Below are positions 8,620 to 16,386 of a stretch of 64,000 bases of DNA, piece after piece. The notes below the pieces were generated by a model that was not told the origin of the DNA, ran no database searches, and saw nothing but the letters and a program-made list of their open reading frames with translations. The translations under genes and the position numbers were made by a program. Within the stretch, counting starts at the first letter, position 1, and each line of letters opens with the position of its first letter. The DNA is from Bacilli bacterium (lineage in GTDB: Bacteria; Bacillota_I; Bacilli_A; RF39; UBA660): the NCBI GenBank assembly GCA_017405445.1, contig JAFRAK010000041.1:37146-101145 (forward strand). Reading direction: 5' to 3'.

Positions 8620-9981
8620 TTATTTTCCTAAACAAAATCTTTTAAACATTTCATCTAGCAATTCTTCTTCGTATGTAGAACCATTAATTGTTCCTAATTC
8701 TTCCCAAATATTCTTAATATCTAATTCAATCATATCTATTGGCATATTTTCTTCTAATGCCTTTTCAATATCTTCTACACTTCTTAAACATTTTTTTAGA
8801 ATACTAATACTTCTTGAATTACTCAAATATGTTGGATCTTTTGTTTCTAATTCATTTAAATTAAATAATTCAACTATTTTTTCTTTTAATTCATCGATTC
8901 CTTTATTTTCTGTAATACTTAGTTCTATGATTTTATTTGAATCTACATTTATTTCATTACGATTTAACTTATTATCTAAATCTATTTTATTAATTAATAC
9001 TAAATATTTTCTATTACTAATTTTATTTAGTAATTCTTTTAAATCTTCTGTTAATTCTTCATTATTATTTAACATAAAAAGTATTAAATCTGACTCATCC
9101 ATCATTTTTAAACTTTTCTCTACACCTATTGCTTCTATTATATCTTCAGTTTCTCTAATACCAGCAGTATCTATCATATTTAATAGAATTCCATTTATAG
9201 AAATTTGTCCTTCTACAATATCTCTTGTTGTTCCGGCAATATTGGTAACTATTGCTTTATCTTCTTGGAGTAAGGCATTTAATAAGGAACTTTTTCCTAC
9301 ATTTGGTCTTCCTATTATAGATGTTTTTATTCCATCTTTAATAATTCTTCCATTTTCAGATTCTTTTAATATTCTTTGTATTTTTTCTTTTAATTTTGTA
9401 ATTTTTGGAATTAATACCTCATTTGTAATGATTTCTACATCATCATATTCTGGATAATCAATATTTACATTAATATTTGATATTATTTGAACCATATCAT
9501 TTCTTAATTCATTAATTAAGTTAGATGTTTTTCCATCTATTTGATTTACTGCCATTTTTCTTTGTGTTTCGGTCTTTGCATCAATCATATCCATTACAGC
9601 TTCTGCTTCTAATAAATCAATTCTTCCATTTAAAAAAGCTCTTTTTGTAAACTCTCCTGGTTCTGCTAGACGGCATCCATTTTCAAGTAACAATTCTAAT
9701 ACTCTATTTGTTGGAGCAATACCACCATGAGTATTGATTTCTACTACATCTTCTACAGTAAAAGTTTTAGGTGCTTTCATTACAGTAACTAATACTTCAT
9801 CTATTACTTCATCATGGTCAACAATATGACCATAATGAATTGTATGTGAATCTACTTTTGTAAGATCTTTTCCTTTGAAAACTTGATTTACAATACTAAT
9901 AGACTCTTCTCCAGAAACGCGGATAATAGCAATTGCTCCTACACCTTGAGAAGTTGCAATAGCACATATTGTATCATTCAT
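8620..9981 (-). CDS. mnmE: tRNA modification GTPase MnmE
   Basis: A 453-residue MnmE (TrmE). The protein starts MNDTICAIATSQGVGAIAII; this ATG is 7 bases after AGGAGG. It has an N-terminal folate-binding domain, a central helical domain holding a Ras-like G domain (GRPNVGKSSLLN, DTAGIRET, NKID) and the C-terminal FCLGK with the catalytic Cys that MnmE uses. It pairs with MnmG for U34 modification. An extended -10 (TGCTATAAT on the minus strand) lies just upstream. Confidence 0.97.
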   Translation of the reverse strand: MNDTICAIATSQGVGAIAIIRVSGEESISIVNQVFKGKDLTKVDSHTIHYGHIVDHDEVIDEVLVTVMKAPKTFTVEDVVEINTHGGIAPTNRVLELLLENGCRLAEPGEFTKRAFLNGRIDLLEAEAVMDMIDAKTETQRKMAVNQIDGKTSNLINELRNDMVQIISNINVNIDYPEYDDVEIITNEVLIPKITKLKEKIQRILKESENGRIIKDGIKTSIIGRPNVGKSSLLNALLQEDKAIVTNIAGTTRDIVEGQISINGILLNMIDTAGIRETEDIIEAIGVEKSLKMMDESDLILFMLNNNEELTEDLKELLNKISNRKYLVLINKIDLDNKLNRNEINVDSNKIIELSITENKGIDELKEKIVELFNLNELETKDPTYLSNSRSISILKKCLRSVEDIEKALEENMPIDMIELDIKNIWEELGTINGSTYEEELLDEMFKRFCLGK

Positions 9982-10006
9982 GGTATTCCTCCTTTTTTTC
10001 TGGAAT

Positions 10007-10015
10007 ATTATAGCA
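10007..10015 (-). promoter_or_regulatory. Extended -10 promoter for mnmE
   Basis: Minus strand TGCTATAAT, 25-35 bases upstream of the mnmE start; the -35 is weak. Confidence 0.55.
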
Positions 10016-10119
10016 TACTTCATTTTATTTTTCTACACAATACTCCATATTATTATAATTTTATCATTAGAAATTGTGATTTTGATATTTTTATTAAAGA
10101 ATAGAGTGTAAATAGTGTA

Positions 10120-10150
10120 AAAAAAATAAGCATTTATCTGCTTATTCATT
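10120..10150 (-). terminator. Intrinsic terminator after the unknown gene at 10142
   Basis: Minus-strand hairpin AATAAGCA/TGCTTATT followed by a T run; overlaps the end of the coding region. Confidence 0.8.
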
Positions 10151-10555
10151 ATTTCCTAGTAAGAAAACAAATATATAATTTTTACATTCTATAAAGAATA
10201 AATCTTCTAAAGAATAGAAGTCCATTCTTTTCTCATCTAGAATATCTCTAAGTTTTATGTCTGTAAGAAATACTTTTGGTTCTTCCTTTGTTTTTAAATG
10301 AAACCAGTAGTGAATTGATTCTACAATTTTATCTTCATTTTGAAACCAATCGAGTAGGGTAGCTTCAAAAGAATTTGTTGTCTCTATTAATCTAACATCT
10401 TCTTTTAAGTGATAAAACTTTTTAAACTCTTCTTGAAAAGACTCTTTTAAATAACCATCAACCTTAACATAGGAGTATCCTATAGACTTAGATATTGAAG
10501 ATGACATATTTAATACTCCTTCTAAATAACTACTTAAATAATTAATTTCTTTCAT
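10142..10555 (-). CDS. Protein of unknown function
   Basis: A 137-residue protein that I do not recognise. It is soluble-looking, mixed helix/strand, with a hydrophobic C-terminal stretch (FFIECKNYIFVFLLGNN) that looks like a beta strand core rather than a membrane segment. It is monocistronic: own extended -10 (TGGTATAAT on the minus strand, 10570-10578), a GGTGATT ribosome site just before the ATG and its own terminator. It lies between jag and mnmE, a place where Bacillus has no such gene. A cytoplasmic protein is likely; no function is proposed. Confidence 0.7.
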   Translation of the reverse strand: MKEINYLSSYLEGVLNMSSSISKSIGYSYVKVDGYLKESFQEEFKKFYHLKEDVRLIETTNSFEATLLDWFQNEDKIVESIHYWFHLKTKEEPKVFLTDIKLRDILDEKRMDFYSLEDLFFIECKNYIFVFLLGNNE

Positions 10556-10569
10556 CGTAATCACCAATT

Positions 10570-10578
10570 ATTATACCA
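10570..10578 (-). promoter_or_regulatory. Extended -10 promoter for the gene at 10142
   Basis: Minus strand TGGTATAAT, about 15-20 bases before the start codon, directly downstream of the jag terminator. Confidence 0.55.
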
Positions 10579-10582
10579 TAAC

Positions 10583-10607
10583 AAAAAAGAAGATTAATCT
10601 TCTTTTG
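10583..10607 (-). terminator. Intrinsic terminator after jag
   Basis: Minus-strand palindrome AAGAAGATTAATCTTCTT followed by T residues. Confidence 0.8.
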
Positions 10608-11208
10608 GTTTTACCACAACGTAACGATTTGGTTCTTCTCCTTCGCTTTCTGTATAAACTCCTTTAAAGTTTGTTAGAACATTGTGAATAATTCTTCTTT
10701 CATAAGAATTCATTGAATCTAATTTTACTTCTACTTTTGTTGTTCTTACTTCTCTAGCAACATTTTTTGCTAATCTTTCTAAAGATTTTTCTCTTTTTTC
10801 TTTATACTCATTAACATCTAAAGTAAATTTATAATTTCTTCCTAATTCTGTATTAAGATGTTGACTTACTATCATAGATAATGCTTTTAAATTCTTACCA
10901 TTCTTTCCAATTAATAAGGCATCATTATCAGAGAAAATAATATATTTTGGAACTTCTTCTTTATTTTTTACTTCAATATTAACATTAAATCCCATAGATT
11001 TTAAGATTTGAATTAAATACTCTTTAATATATCTAACTACTTCTCTTTTTTCTACAACTTCTATTTCAACTTTTTTACTTTTAAATAAACCACCTTTTGA
11101 TTCTCCAACTTCTTTAATAAACAAATTTTCTTCAACTTCTTGTAAATCTTCTTTTGCTATTTGAATAGCCTCTTCTTTTGTTTTTCCTGAATAATTATGC
11201 TTTTCCAT
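10594..11208 (-). CDS. jag: RNA-binding protein Jag/KhpB
   Basis: A 204-residue Jag protein with the three expected parts: N-terminal Jag-N domain (MEKHNYSGKTKEEAI), a KH domain whose GKNG loop is near residue 100 (LIGKNGKNLKAL), and an R3H domain with ERRIIH near 168. KhpB works with KhpA in RNA binding and affects cell elongation in Gram-positives. The gene overlaps the end of yidC by 14 bases and is the last of the rpmH-rnpA-yidC-jag run, the standard order. Confidence 0.94.
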   Translation of the reverse strand: MEKHNYSGKTKEEAIQIAKEDLQEVEENLFIKEVGESKGGLFKSKKVEIEVVEKREVVRYIKEYLIQILKSMGFNVNIEVKNKEEVPKYIIFSDNDALLIGKNGKNLKALSMIVSQHLNTELGRNYKFTLDVNEYKEKREKSLERLAKNVAREVRTTKVEVKLDSMNSYERRIIHNVLTNFKGVYTESEGEEPNRYVVVKPKED

Positions 11209-12124
11209 GTTCTTTACTCCTTTTCACTAATATGTTTTGAACAATTGTAAATAAGTTAGATGTTACCCAATAGATACCTAATCCTGTTGGCATGAATAAT
11301 GCTGTTACTACAATCATACCAGACATCATCATTGGCATCATTTTCATACTTGGATCTTCTGTATTTCCAACTCCATTCATTTTAAATGAATAGAATGTTG
11401 TTCCTGCAATAATAATCATTAATATTAAATATGCATAGAATACTGCTGAAGTAATTCCTACGGATGGTGTGGTACCTAGTTGTAATCCTAAGAATTTATC
11501 TTCAAATATTACTGGTGTTCTTTGTACTGCTTCAAAGAAAGCAATAAAGATAGGTAATTGTATCATAGCAAATAAACAACCAGACAAAGGACTTATTTTA
11601 TATTTTTGATAAATAGCCATCATTTCTTGTCTTTGTTTCATTAATGATTCTGGATCAGTTTTATTCTCATATTTCTTTTGAAGTCTATTTAATTCTGGTT
11701 GAGCTTTTTTCATCATTTCAGATTGCATTGCAGTCTTCTTTGTAATTGGGAATGCTATTAATCTAATGATTAAACTTACTATAATAACTGAAATACCATA
11801 ATTACCAACTAATTTTCCTATTTTTAATAATATATATGATAATGGTTTTACAAAGAAAGTAGTCCATAATCCTTCATATTTTCCTGATGTTACCTTAAAT
11901 TCATCACATTTTGGAAGTTTTTTTAAATCTATTTTGTTTTCTTCATAAATTTTTATCGTATCTTTATTGGTTGGTCTACATAAGATATTTTTTGTAAGTG
12001 TTTGTCCTGTGATTTCATTTTTCACTGGTTTTTTATTTTCATCTGTTAGTGTTTTCGTACAACCTGTAGATAATACTAATAATATTAATATTAGAAATAT
12101 TTTCCATTTATTGTTCTTTTTCAT
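11195..12124 (-). CDS. yidC: Membrane protein insertase YidC (SpoIIIJ type)
   Basis: A 309-residue YidC/OxaA insertase. It has a lipoprotein signal peptide with lipobox LSTGC (Cys22) and a TM near residues 100-125, followed by the cytoplasmic hairpin AMQSEMMKKAQPELNRLQKKYENK that is typical of the family. Four further TM segments carry the conserved QLPIFIAFFEAV and SGMIVVTALFMPTGLGIYWVTSNLF. It inserts membrane proteins; the Bacillus homologue SpoIIIJ is also needed in the forespore. It lies between rnpA and jag. Confidence 0.96.
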   Translation of the reverse strand: MKKNNKWKIFLILILLVLSTGCTKTLTDENKKPVKNEITGQTLTKNILCRPTNKDTIKIYEENKIDLKKLPKCDEFKVTSGKYEGLWTTFFVKPLSYILLKIGKLVGNYGISVIIVSLIIRLIAFPITKKTAMQSEMMKKAQPELNRLQKKYENKTDPESLMKQRQEMMAIYQKYKISPLSGCLFAMIQLPIFIAFFEAVQRTPVIFEDKFLGLQLGTTPSVGITSAVFYAYLILMIIIAGTTFYSFKMNGVGNTEDPSMKMMPMMMSGMIVVTALFMPTGLGIYWVTSNLFTIVQNILVKRSKEHGKA

Positions 12125-12140
12125 TTGATAATCCTTTCTA

Positions 12141-12458
12141 CTAGTGCATTAGTTCTAGAAAATCGTTTTCTAAATCCTGAAAACTTTTCCCTAGTGCACC
12201 TTTCCTTAATATTATAATATAATCTGAACCATTAATATAGTCTTTTTTATAATTATCTATAATTGCCCTCATTTTTCTTTTATACTTATTTCTAAAAACC
12301 GCATTTCCTAATTTTTTACTTACTGATATTCCATATTTATCATATGGATTATTATTTTTTAATGAATAGATAACAAAACTATTATTCTTTTTTGATTTTC
12401 CATTATTTATTATTTCTTCAAAATCTTTATTTAGTTTTACTATAAATTTCTTTTTCAT
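12141..12458 (-). CDS. rnpA: Ribonuclease P protein component
   Basis: A 105-residue RnpA. The family RNR-like motif is present as FRNKYKRKMRAI near residue 55-65, preceded by GISVSKKLGNAV. It binds RNase P RNA to mature tRNA 5' ends. It is the second gene of the rpmH operon; a hairpin between rpmH and rnpA probably reduces read-through. Confidence 0.95.
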   Translation of the reverse strand: MKKKFIVKLNKDFEEIINNGKSKKNNSFVIYSLKNNNPYDKYGISVSKKLGNAVFRNKYKRKMRAIIDNYKKDYINGSDYIIILRKGALGKSFQDLENDFLELMH

Positions 12459-12480
12459 ATTTTATCCTTATCTTCTTTAG

Positions 12481-12510
12481 TAAAAAACCACAGTTAAAAC
12501 TGCGGTATTT
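12481..12510 (-). terminator. Hairpin terminator between rpmH and rnpA
   Basis: Minus-strand ACCGCAGTT/AACTGTGGT stem followed by TTTTTT. It ends at the rpmH stop, so it likely attenuates transcription into rnpA. Confidence 0.8.
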
Positions 12511-12632
12511 TATTTACTTAGAACTTTACGTCCTTTACGACGGCGACGATTAAGTATATTTGTTTTTTTACGTGCAAAAAATCCTAATTTTTTTGACTTT
12601 TTACGATTATTTGGTTGATATGTTCTTTTCAT
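12510..12632 (-). CDS. rpmH: 50S ribosomal protein L34, short form
   Basis: A 40-residue L34 starting [20 protein letters not shown] and ending [12 protein letters not shown]. The ATG at 12632 follows a GGGAGGTGG site. Bacterial L34 is usually 44-46 residues; compared with Bacillus the loop between GFFAR and RRRKGRK is four residues shorter. It is part of the 50S subunit. It heads the leftward operon from the origin, with a TTGACA/TATAAT promoter 30-60 bases upstream. Confidence 0.95.
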   Translation of the reverse strand: MKRTYQPNNRKKSKKLGFFARKKTNILNRRRRKGRKVLSK

Positions 12633-12662
12633 TAGTTCCACCTCCCGACATAAATCTACATT

Positions 12663-12692
12663 ATTATAATAATAACTTTTGCTTTTTGTCAA
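12663..12692 (-). promoter_or_regulatory. Sigma-A promoter of the rpmH operon
   Basis: On the minus strand TTGACA (12692-12687), an 18-base spacer and TATAAT (12668-12663). It is the main leftward promoter from the origin. Confidence 0.8.
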
Positions 12693-12699
12693 ATAAAAA

Positions 12700-13036
12700 T
12701 AACAATTTTTGACTATTTTCCACATTTTCCACAGGTTTGTGGAAAAGTTTATATAACTTGTGAATTATAAATTTGTGGAAATTGTCTAAAACTGTTGTTT
12801 CCTTTATTCTATAATCTTATTCTTTGTGGAATACTTTGTGGATTTCTTGTGGAATCAATTTTTTCTATATTTTTTATTTATTTTTTCAACAGTTTCTTGT
12901 AGAATAATTGTTGAAAACCAACCTAATTTTAATAGCATTTTAACAGATTGAAAAAATTATAAAAAAAGACTTCCTTTTTTCATTTTTTTCATTTAGAATA
13001 GTTGGTAATTAGTTATTCTTGTGGGGAGATGGTAGT
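12700..13036. other. oriC: oriC, upstream DnaA-box cluster
   Basis: Gene-free segment between rpmH and dnaA. Seven sites one or two bases from the DnaA box TTATCCACA are seen: TTTTCCACA at 12716-12724 and 12725-12733, then in the opposite orientation TGTGGAAAA 12738-12746, TGTGGAAAT 12774-12782, TGTGGAATA 12825-12833, TGTGGATTT 12837-12845 and TGTGGAATC 12848-12856. Coding strand switches here from minus to plus. Low sequence complexity and long A/T runs follow up to dnaA. This corresponds to the upstream half of a bipartite Bacillus-type origin; autoregulation of dnaA by these boxes is likely. Confidence 0.85.
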
Positions 13037-14431
13037 TTGAATGTAGATATTACATGGTCTAAAGTTTTAGAAGAATTAAAAAACAAACTAACATCTCTTT
13101 CTTTTAGAACTTGGTTTGAAGAAACAGAACTTTATAAATTACATAATGGTAAAGCTTATATCCTAGTTCCTTTACCAATGCATAAAACTCATTTAAAGAC
13201 TCATTATTATGATTTAGTACATAGTATAATATATGAAATAACAAACACTGATTATGATTTAATATTTATGCTAAAAGATGAGATTGAAAATGACGATAAT
13301 CTTTTATTTAATGATGGTGAAAATACAAATGAAATCGTTATTCACAAAGAGAATAAAGAAGAAAGTAGAGAAAAACATCAATCTAATTTAAATCCTAATT
13401 ATACTTTTGATAATTTTATCGTTGGAAATTCTAATAAATTTGCTCAGGCTGCGGCATTATCTGTAGCAGAAAATCCAGGACGTATTTATAATCCTTTATT
13501 CTTATATGGAAATAGTGGAGTAGGGAAGACTCATCTAATGCAAGCAATTGGTAATTATGTAGAGAATAATTCTAATAAAAATGTATTATATGTTACTAGT
13601 GAGCAATTTGTAGATGACTTCGTTAAAGCTAGTAGAAAAGATGAAAATGGTACAAATTTTAATTATATTGATTTTTTTAAAAATAAATATCGTAATATAG
13701 ATGTTCTTATTATTGATGATATTCAATATTTAGGAGGAGCTCAAAAATCTCAAGAAGGATTTTTCCACACTTTTAACAATCTATTTAATGACAGTAAACA
13801 AATAATTGTATCATCTGATAGAAGTCCTGATGATTTAAAACAATTGGAGGAACGTCTTAGAACAAGATTTAGTTGGGGATTAGGAGTAAATATTTCTCCC
13901 CCTGATTATAATCTTAAAAGAGATATCTTACAGAAAAAAATAATTGCGAATGATTTTGAAAAAGATATTCCTGATGATGTAATTGATTATATGGCATCAA
14001 ATATAGGTCCAGATGTAAGACATTTAGAGGGTGCTATTACAAGATTGATTGCTTATTCCACAATAATGGGTGGAGAAAAAATTACTGTAGAACTTGCGAT
14101 AGAAGCATTAAAGGATTACAATCATAAAGGTTTTGTAGAAAAGAATGATGTTCATCGTATTCAAAAAATAGTTGCAGAAAACTTTCAGATATCTGTTGAA
14201 GATATCAGAAGTAAGAAAAGAAGTGCGAATATAGCATTTCCAAGACAAATAGCAATATATCTATGTAGAATGATGACTTCTGAATCTTTTCCAAAGATAG
14301 GAATTGAGTTTGGGGGAAAAGATCATTCTACGATAATGTATTCTTGTGAGAAAATAGAAAAAGAGATGAGAGAGAATAAAGATTTAGCAAATGAAATTGA
14401 AAAATTAAAGAAACAAATTGGTAATGTGTAA
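13037..14431 (+). CDS. dnaA: Chromosomal replication initiator DnaA
   Basis: A 464-residue DnaA. I start at TTG 13037 (MNVDITWSKVLEEL) because GGGAG lies 8 bases upstream; an earlier TTG at 13019 lacks a site. Domain I covers about 1-80, a short linker follows, and the AAA+ domain has Walker A GNSGVGKT at 158-165 and Walker B LIIDDIQYL. The C-terminal box-binding domain has the signature GGKDHSTIMYSCEKI. It opens the origin and loads the helicase. DnaA boxes upstream and downstream frame the gene. Confidence 0.97.
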   Translation: MNVDITWSKVLEELKNKLTSLSFRTWFEETELYKLHNGKAYILVPLPMHKTHLKTHYYDLVHSIIYEITNTDYDLIFMLKDEIENDDNLLFNDGENTNEIVIHKENKEESREKHQSNLNPNYTFDNFIVGNSNKFAQAAALSVAENPGRIYNPLFLYGNSGVGKTHLMQAIGNYVENNSNKNVLYVTSEQFVDDFVKASRKDENGTNFNYIDFFKNKYRNIDVLIIDDIQYLGGAQKSQEGFFHTFNNLFNDSKQIIVSSDRSPDDLKQLEERLRTRFSWGLGVNISPPDYNLKRDILQKKIIANDFEKDIPDDVIDYMASNIGPDVRHLEGAITRLIAYSTIMGGEKITVELAIEALKDYNHKGFVEKNDVHRIQKIVAENFQISVEDIRSKKRSANIAFPRQIAIYLCRMMTSESFPKIGIEFGGKDHSTIMYSCEKIEKEMRENKDLANEIEKLKKQIGNV

Positions 14432-14568
14432 AAAAAATAGTTATAAACAAATAATCCACAATCTATATTCTCTTAAAACTTAGTTATATCAATAAATTTG
14501 CATTTATTTAACTTTTTCCACAGTAATAATAAGAATAATATATTAAAAATAAGAAAGAAGGTAATTAT
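14432..14568. other. oriC, dnaA-dnaN intergenic part with unwinding element
   Basis: DnaA-box-like TAATCCACA at 14452-14460 and TTTTCCACA at 14514-14522. One base after the second box a run of triplets TAA TAA TAA GAA TAA (14524-14538) resembles the DnaA-trio that guides strand opening in Bacillus. The tract is almost pure A/T, as expected for a DNA unwinding element. Confidence 0.65.
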
Positions 14569-15696
14569 ATGAAATTTACAATTAAAAAAGAATTATTATT
14601 AGATGCTTTAATAAAAGTTTCTAAAGCTATATCTACAAAAAATTTAATTCCAGTACTTGGAGGAATAAAATTTGAATTAAAGAAAAAGAAATTAACTCTT
14701 ACTGCTAGTGATAATGATATTACTATTCAAACAGTAATAGAAAGTAATTCTGATGAAGAATTTAAAATTGTTAACGAGGGAAGTATTTTAATACAAGGAA
14801 AATATGTTTTAGATATTGTTAGAAAATTACAATCTGAATATATTAATATTGAAGTTGTTGATGAATTAAAAATACTAATATATACAGAGAATAGTGAATT
14901 TAATTTGAATGGTATCAGTGAGTCTGAATATCCTAATATAAGTTTAGAAGAGAATAAGAAAAAGATTGAAGTTAAAGCTGGTGTATTAAAGAGTATTGTT
15001 AATCAAACTGCTTTTGCTACTTCTAATGAAGAAAGTAAACCTGTACTTACTGGAATTAATTTTAATATTTCAGGTGATACGTTAGAGTGTAATGCTACTG
15101 ATTCTTATCGTTTAGCAAGAAAAGTTATTCAATTAGAAAAAGCAAGTGATGAAAATTATAATATTGTAATTCCAAGTCATAATATTTTAGAATTTGTAAA
15201 AATATTAGGAGATGACGAGGATATTGTTGAATTACATATATTCAATAATAAAATCTTATTTAAAGTTGGAACTTTAAAATTTGAATCTAGATTAATTAAT
15301 GGTACTTATCCAAACACATCTAATTTATTACCAGAAACATCAATATTAGTAATTAGTACAAGTTTAAATGATTTCTATAATGTAATTGATCGTGTTAGTA
15401 TTTTAACAAGTGATAAAGAAAAGAATATTGTTACTTTAGAAACTCAAGGCAATATGTTAGTTTTAAAAAGTAGTTCTGTAGAAATAGGGCGTGTAGAAGA
15501 AAAGATGCCTATTGAAAAGAATAATGATGAAGATATTAAAATTTCATTTAGTGCTAGATATATGATGGATGCTTTAAAAAGTTTTTCAACAGATACTGTG
15601 GAAATTCATTTTGTTGGAGAAATTAAACCAATTTTAATTAAATCTAAAGAAGAAGTTTCTTTAACTCAATTAGTTTTACCTATTAGAACTATTTAA
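14569..15696 (+). CDS. dnaN: DNA polymerase III sliding clamp (beta subunit)
   Basis: A 375-residue beta clamp with three homologous domains of about 120 residues; recognisable segments are KNLIPVLGGIKFEL, SNEESKPVLTGINFN with TDSYRLARK, and the C-terminal VSLTQLVLPIRTI. It forms the ring that tethers polymerase and other proteins to DNA. RBS AAGAAAGAAGG precedes the ATG. A strong terminator follows, so in contrast to Bacillus it seems to be separated from recF. Confidence 0.97.
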   Translation: MKFTIKKELLLDALIKVSKAISTKNLIPVLGGIKFELKKKKLTLTASDNDITIQTVIESNSDEEFKIVNEGSILIQGKYVLDIVRKLQSEYINIEVVDELKILIYTENSEFNLNGISESEYPNISLEENKKKIEVKAGVLKSIVNQTAFATSNEESKPVLTGINFNISGDTLECNATDSYRLARKVIQLEKASDENYNIVIPSHNILEFVKILGDDEDIVELHIFNNKILFKVGTLKFESRLINGTYPNTSNLLPETSILVISTSLNDFYNVIDRVSILTSDKEKNIVTLETQGNMLVLKSSSVEIGRVEEKMPIEKNNDEDIKISFSARYMMDALKSFSTDTVEIHFVGEIKPILIKSKEEVSLTQLVLPIRTI

Positions 15697-15697
15697 T

Positions 15698-15723
15698 AAA
15701 AAGAGATTATTCTCTTTTTTTTT
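15698..15723 (+). terminator. Intrinsic terminator after dnaN
   Basis: AAAAAGAGA/TCTCTTTTT hairpin with loop TTAT and a long T run immediately after the dnaN stop. Confidence 0.9.
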
Positions 15724-15816
15724 GAAAAAATAATTTATTAGACAAAAATCAACAAATTTCTACAATTCTTTTTGATATGATTATGTCATGTCTTAAGGGA
15801 CATAGGGGGTTATTTT

Positions 15817-16272
15817 ATGAAAAATAAATATGAATTTAGTAAAGGAACATTAGCTATTGTTCCAAATGAAGGAGATACTAGTTTAGTCTTAGAGGATGAA
15901 GATCATTATATAGTAGATCAAAAGCCATTTCAGATAATGGATGAAAGTTGTCGATATTTTGGTAGTTCTTATAATGGTAGAAAAGAAGGTGCAAAAAATA
16001 TATTAGGAGCAGATTATAAAGTACCAATAGTGGTTGAAGATTCTAGTAATTTAATTGCTTTTCCTACTTCATCTCCTTTATCAGATGATTGTATTTGGAT
16101 ATCTTTAAATCGAGTACAAAATATTATTAAAGTTGATAATTATAATACTAAAGTATTATTTGATAATGATATTGAAATTATTGTACCTTGTTCATTTCGT
16201 TCTATTGAAAATCAACTTTCGAGAGCTTCTAGACTAGATCTTATTCTAAAAAATAGAAAAAATAGTTCATAA
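15817..16272 (+). CDS. comK: ComK-family competence transcription factor homologue
   Basis: A 151-residue protein that matches ComK along its core: KPFQIMDESCRYFGSSYNGR at 36-55, then KEGAKNILGADYKVPIVVEDSSNLIAFPTSSP and a CIWISLNRVQNI segment near 100, with ENQLSRASRL near the end. Bacillus ComK (192 residues) has the same FGSSYAGRKAG and LFPTLSS blocks but a longer C-terminus, missing here. ComK activates DNA-uptake genes. The RBS is AGGGGGT. It occupies the place where Bacillus has the S4-domain gene yaaA, between dnaN and recF, and has its own terminator. No AAAA-N5-TTTT K-box pair was found upstream. Confidence 0.85.
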   Translation: MKNKYEFSKGTLAIVPNEGDTSLVLEDEDHYIVDQKPFQIMDESCRYFGSSYNGRKEGAKNILGADYKVPIVVEDSSNLIAFPTSSPLSDDCIWISLNRVQNIIKVDNYNTKVLFDNDIEIIVPCSFRSIENQLSRASRLDLILKNRKNSS

Positions 16273-16286
16273 AACTATTTTTTTTA
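16257..16286 (+). terminator. Intrinsic terminator after comK
   Basis: AAATAGTT/AACTATTT hairpin with loop CATAA, spanning the comK stop codon, followed by T residues. Confidence 0.85.
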
Positions 16287-16305
16287 TGCTTTAAAACCTA
16301 TTTTA

Positions 16306-16314
16306 TGGTATAAT
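16306..16314 (+). promoter_or_regulatory. Extended -10 promoter for recF-gyrB-gyrA
   Basis: TGGTATAAT, a strong extended -10, 46 bases before the leader ORF; no convincing -35. It lies directly after the comK terminator. Confidence 0.6.
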
Positions 16315-16359
16315 AGTCTTGTATGTATAGGAATACCACATTAGGGGATAGGTGATTAT

Positions 16360-16386
16360 ATGGGTCTTTTAAATAGGTTTAAATGA
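16360..16386 (+). CDS. Eight-codon leader ORF coupled to recF
   Basis: ATG GGT CTT TTA AAT AGG TTT AAA TGA encodes MGLLNRFK. It has a strong ATAGGTGATT ribosome site directly upstream and its TGA overlaps the recF ATG as ATGA. recF itself has no other ribosome site in front of its start, so recF translation probably depends on termination of this mini-ORF. It could be a relic of the S4-domain gene that normally precedes recF, or a true regulatory leader. Confidence 0.5.
   Translation: MGLLNRFK

Noticed and set aside
8927..9457. A 176-codon plus-strand reading frame opposite mnmE
   Set aside because: It is the antisense of mnmE, has no ribosome site, and the hydrophobic residues come from AT-rich complementary codons.
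15720..15816. K-box (AAAA-N5-TTTT) pair upstream of comK
   Set aside because: A and T runs are frequent in this AT-rich tract, but no proper pair with the right spacing was found.
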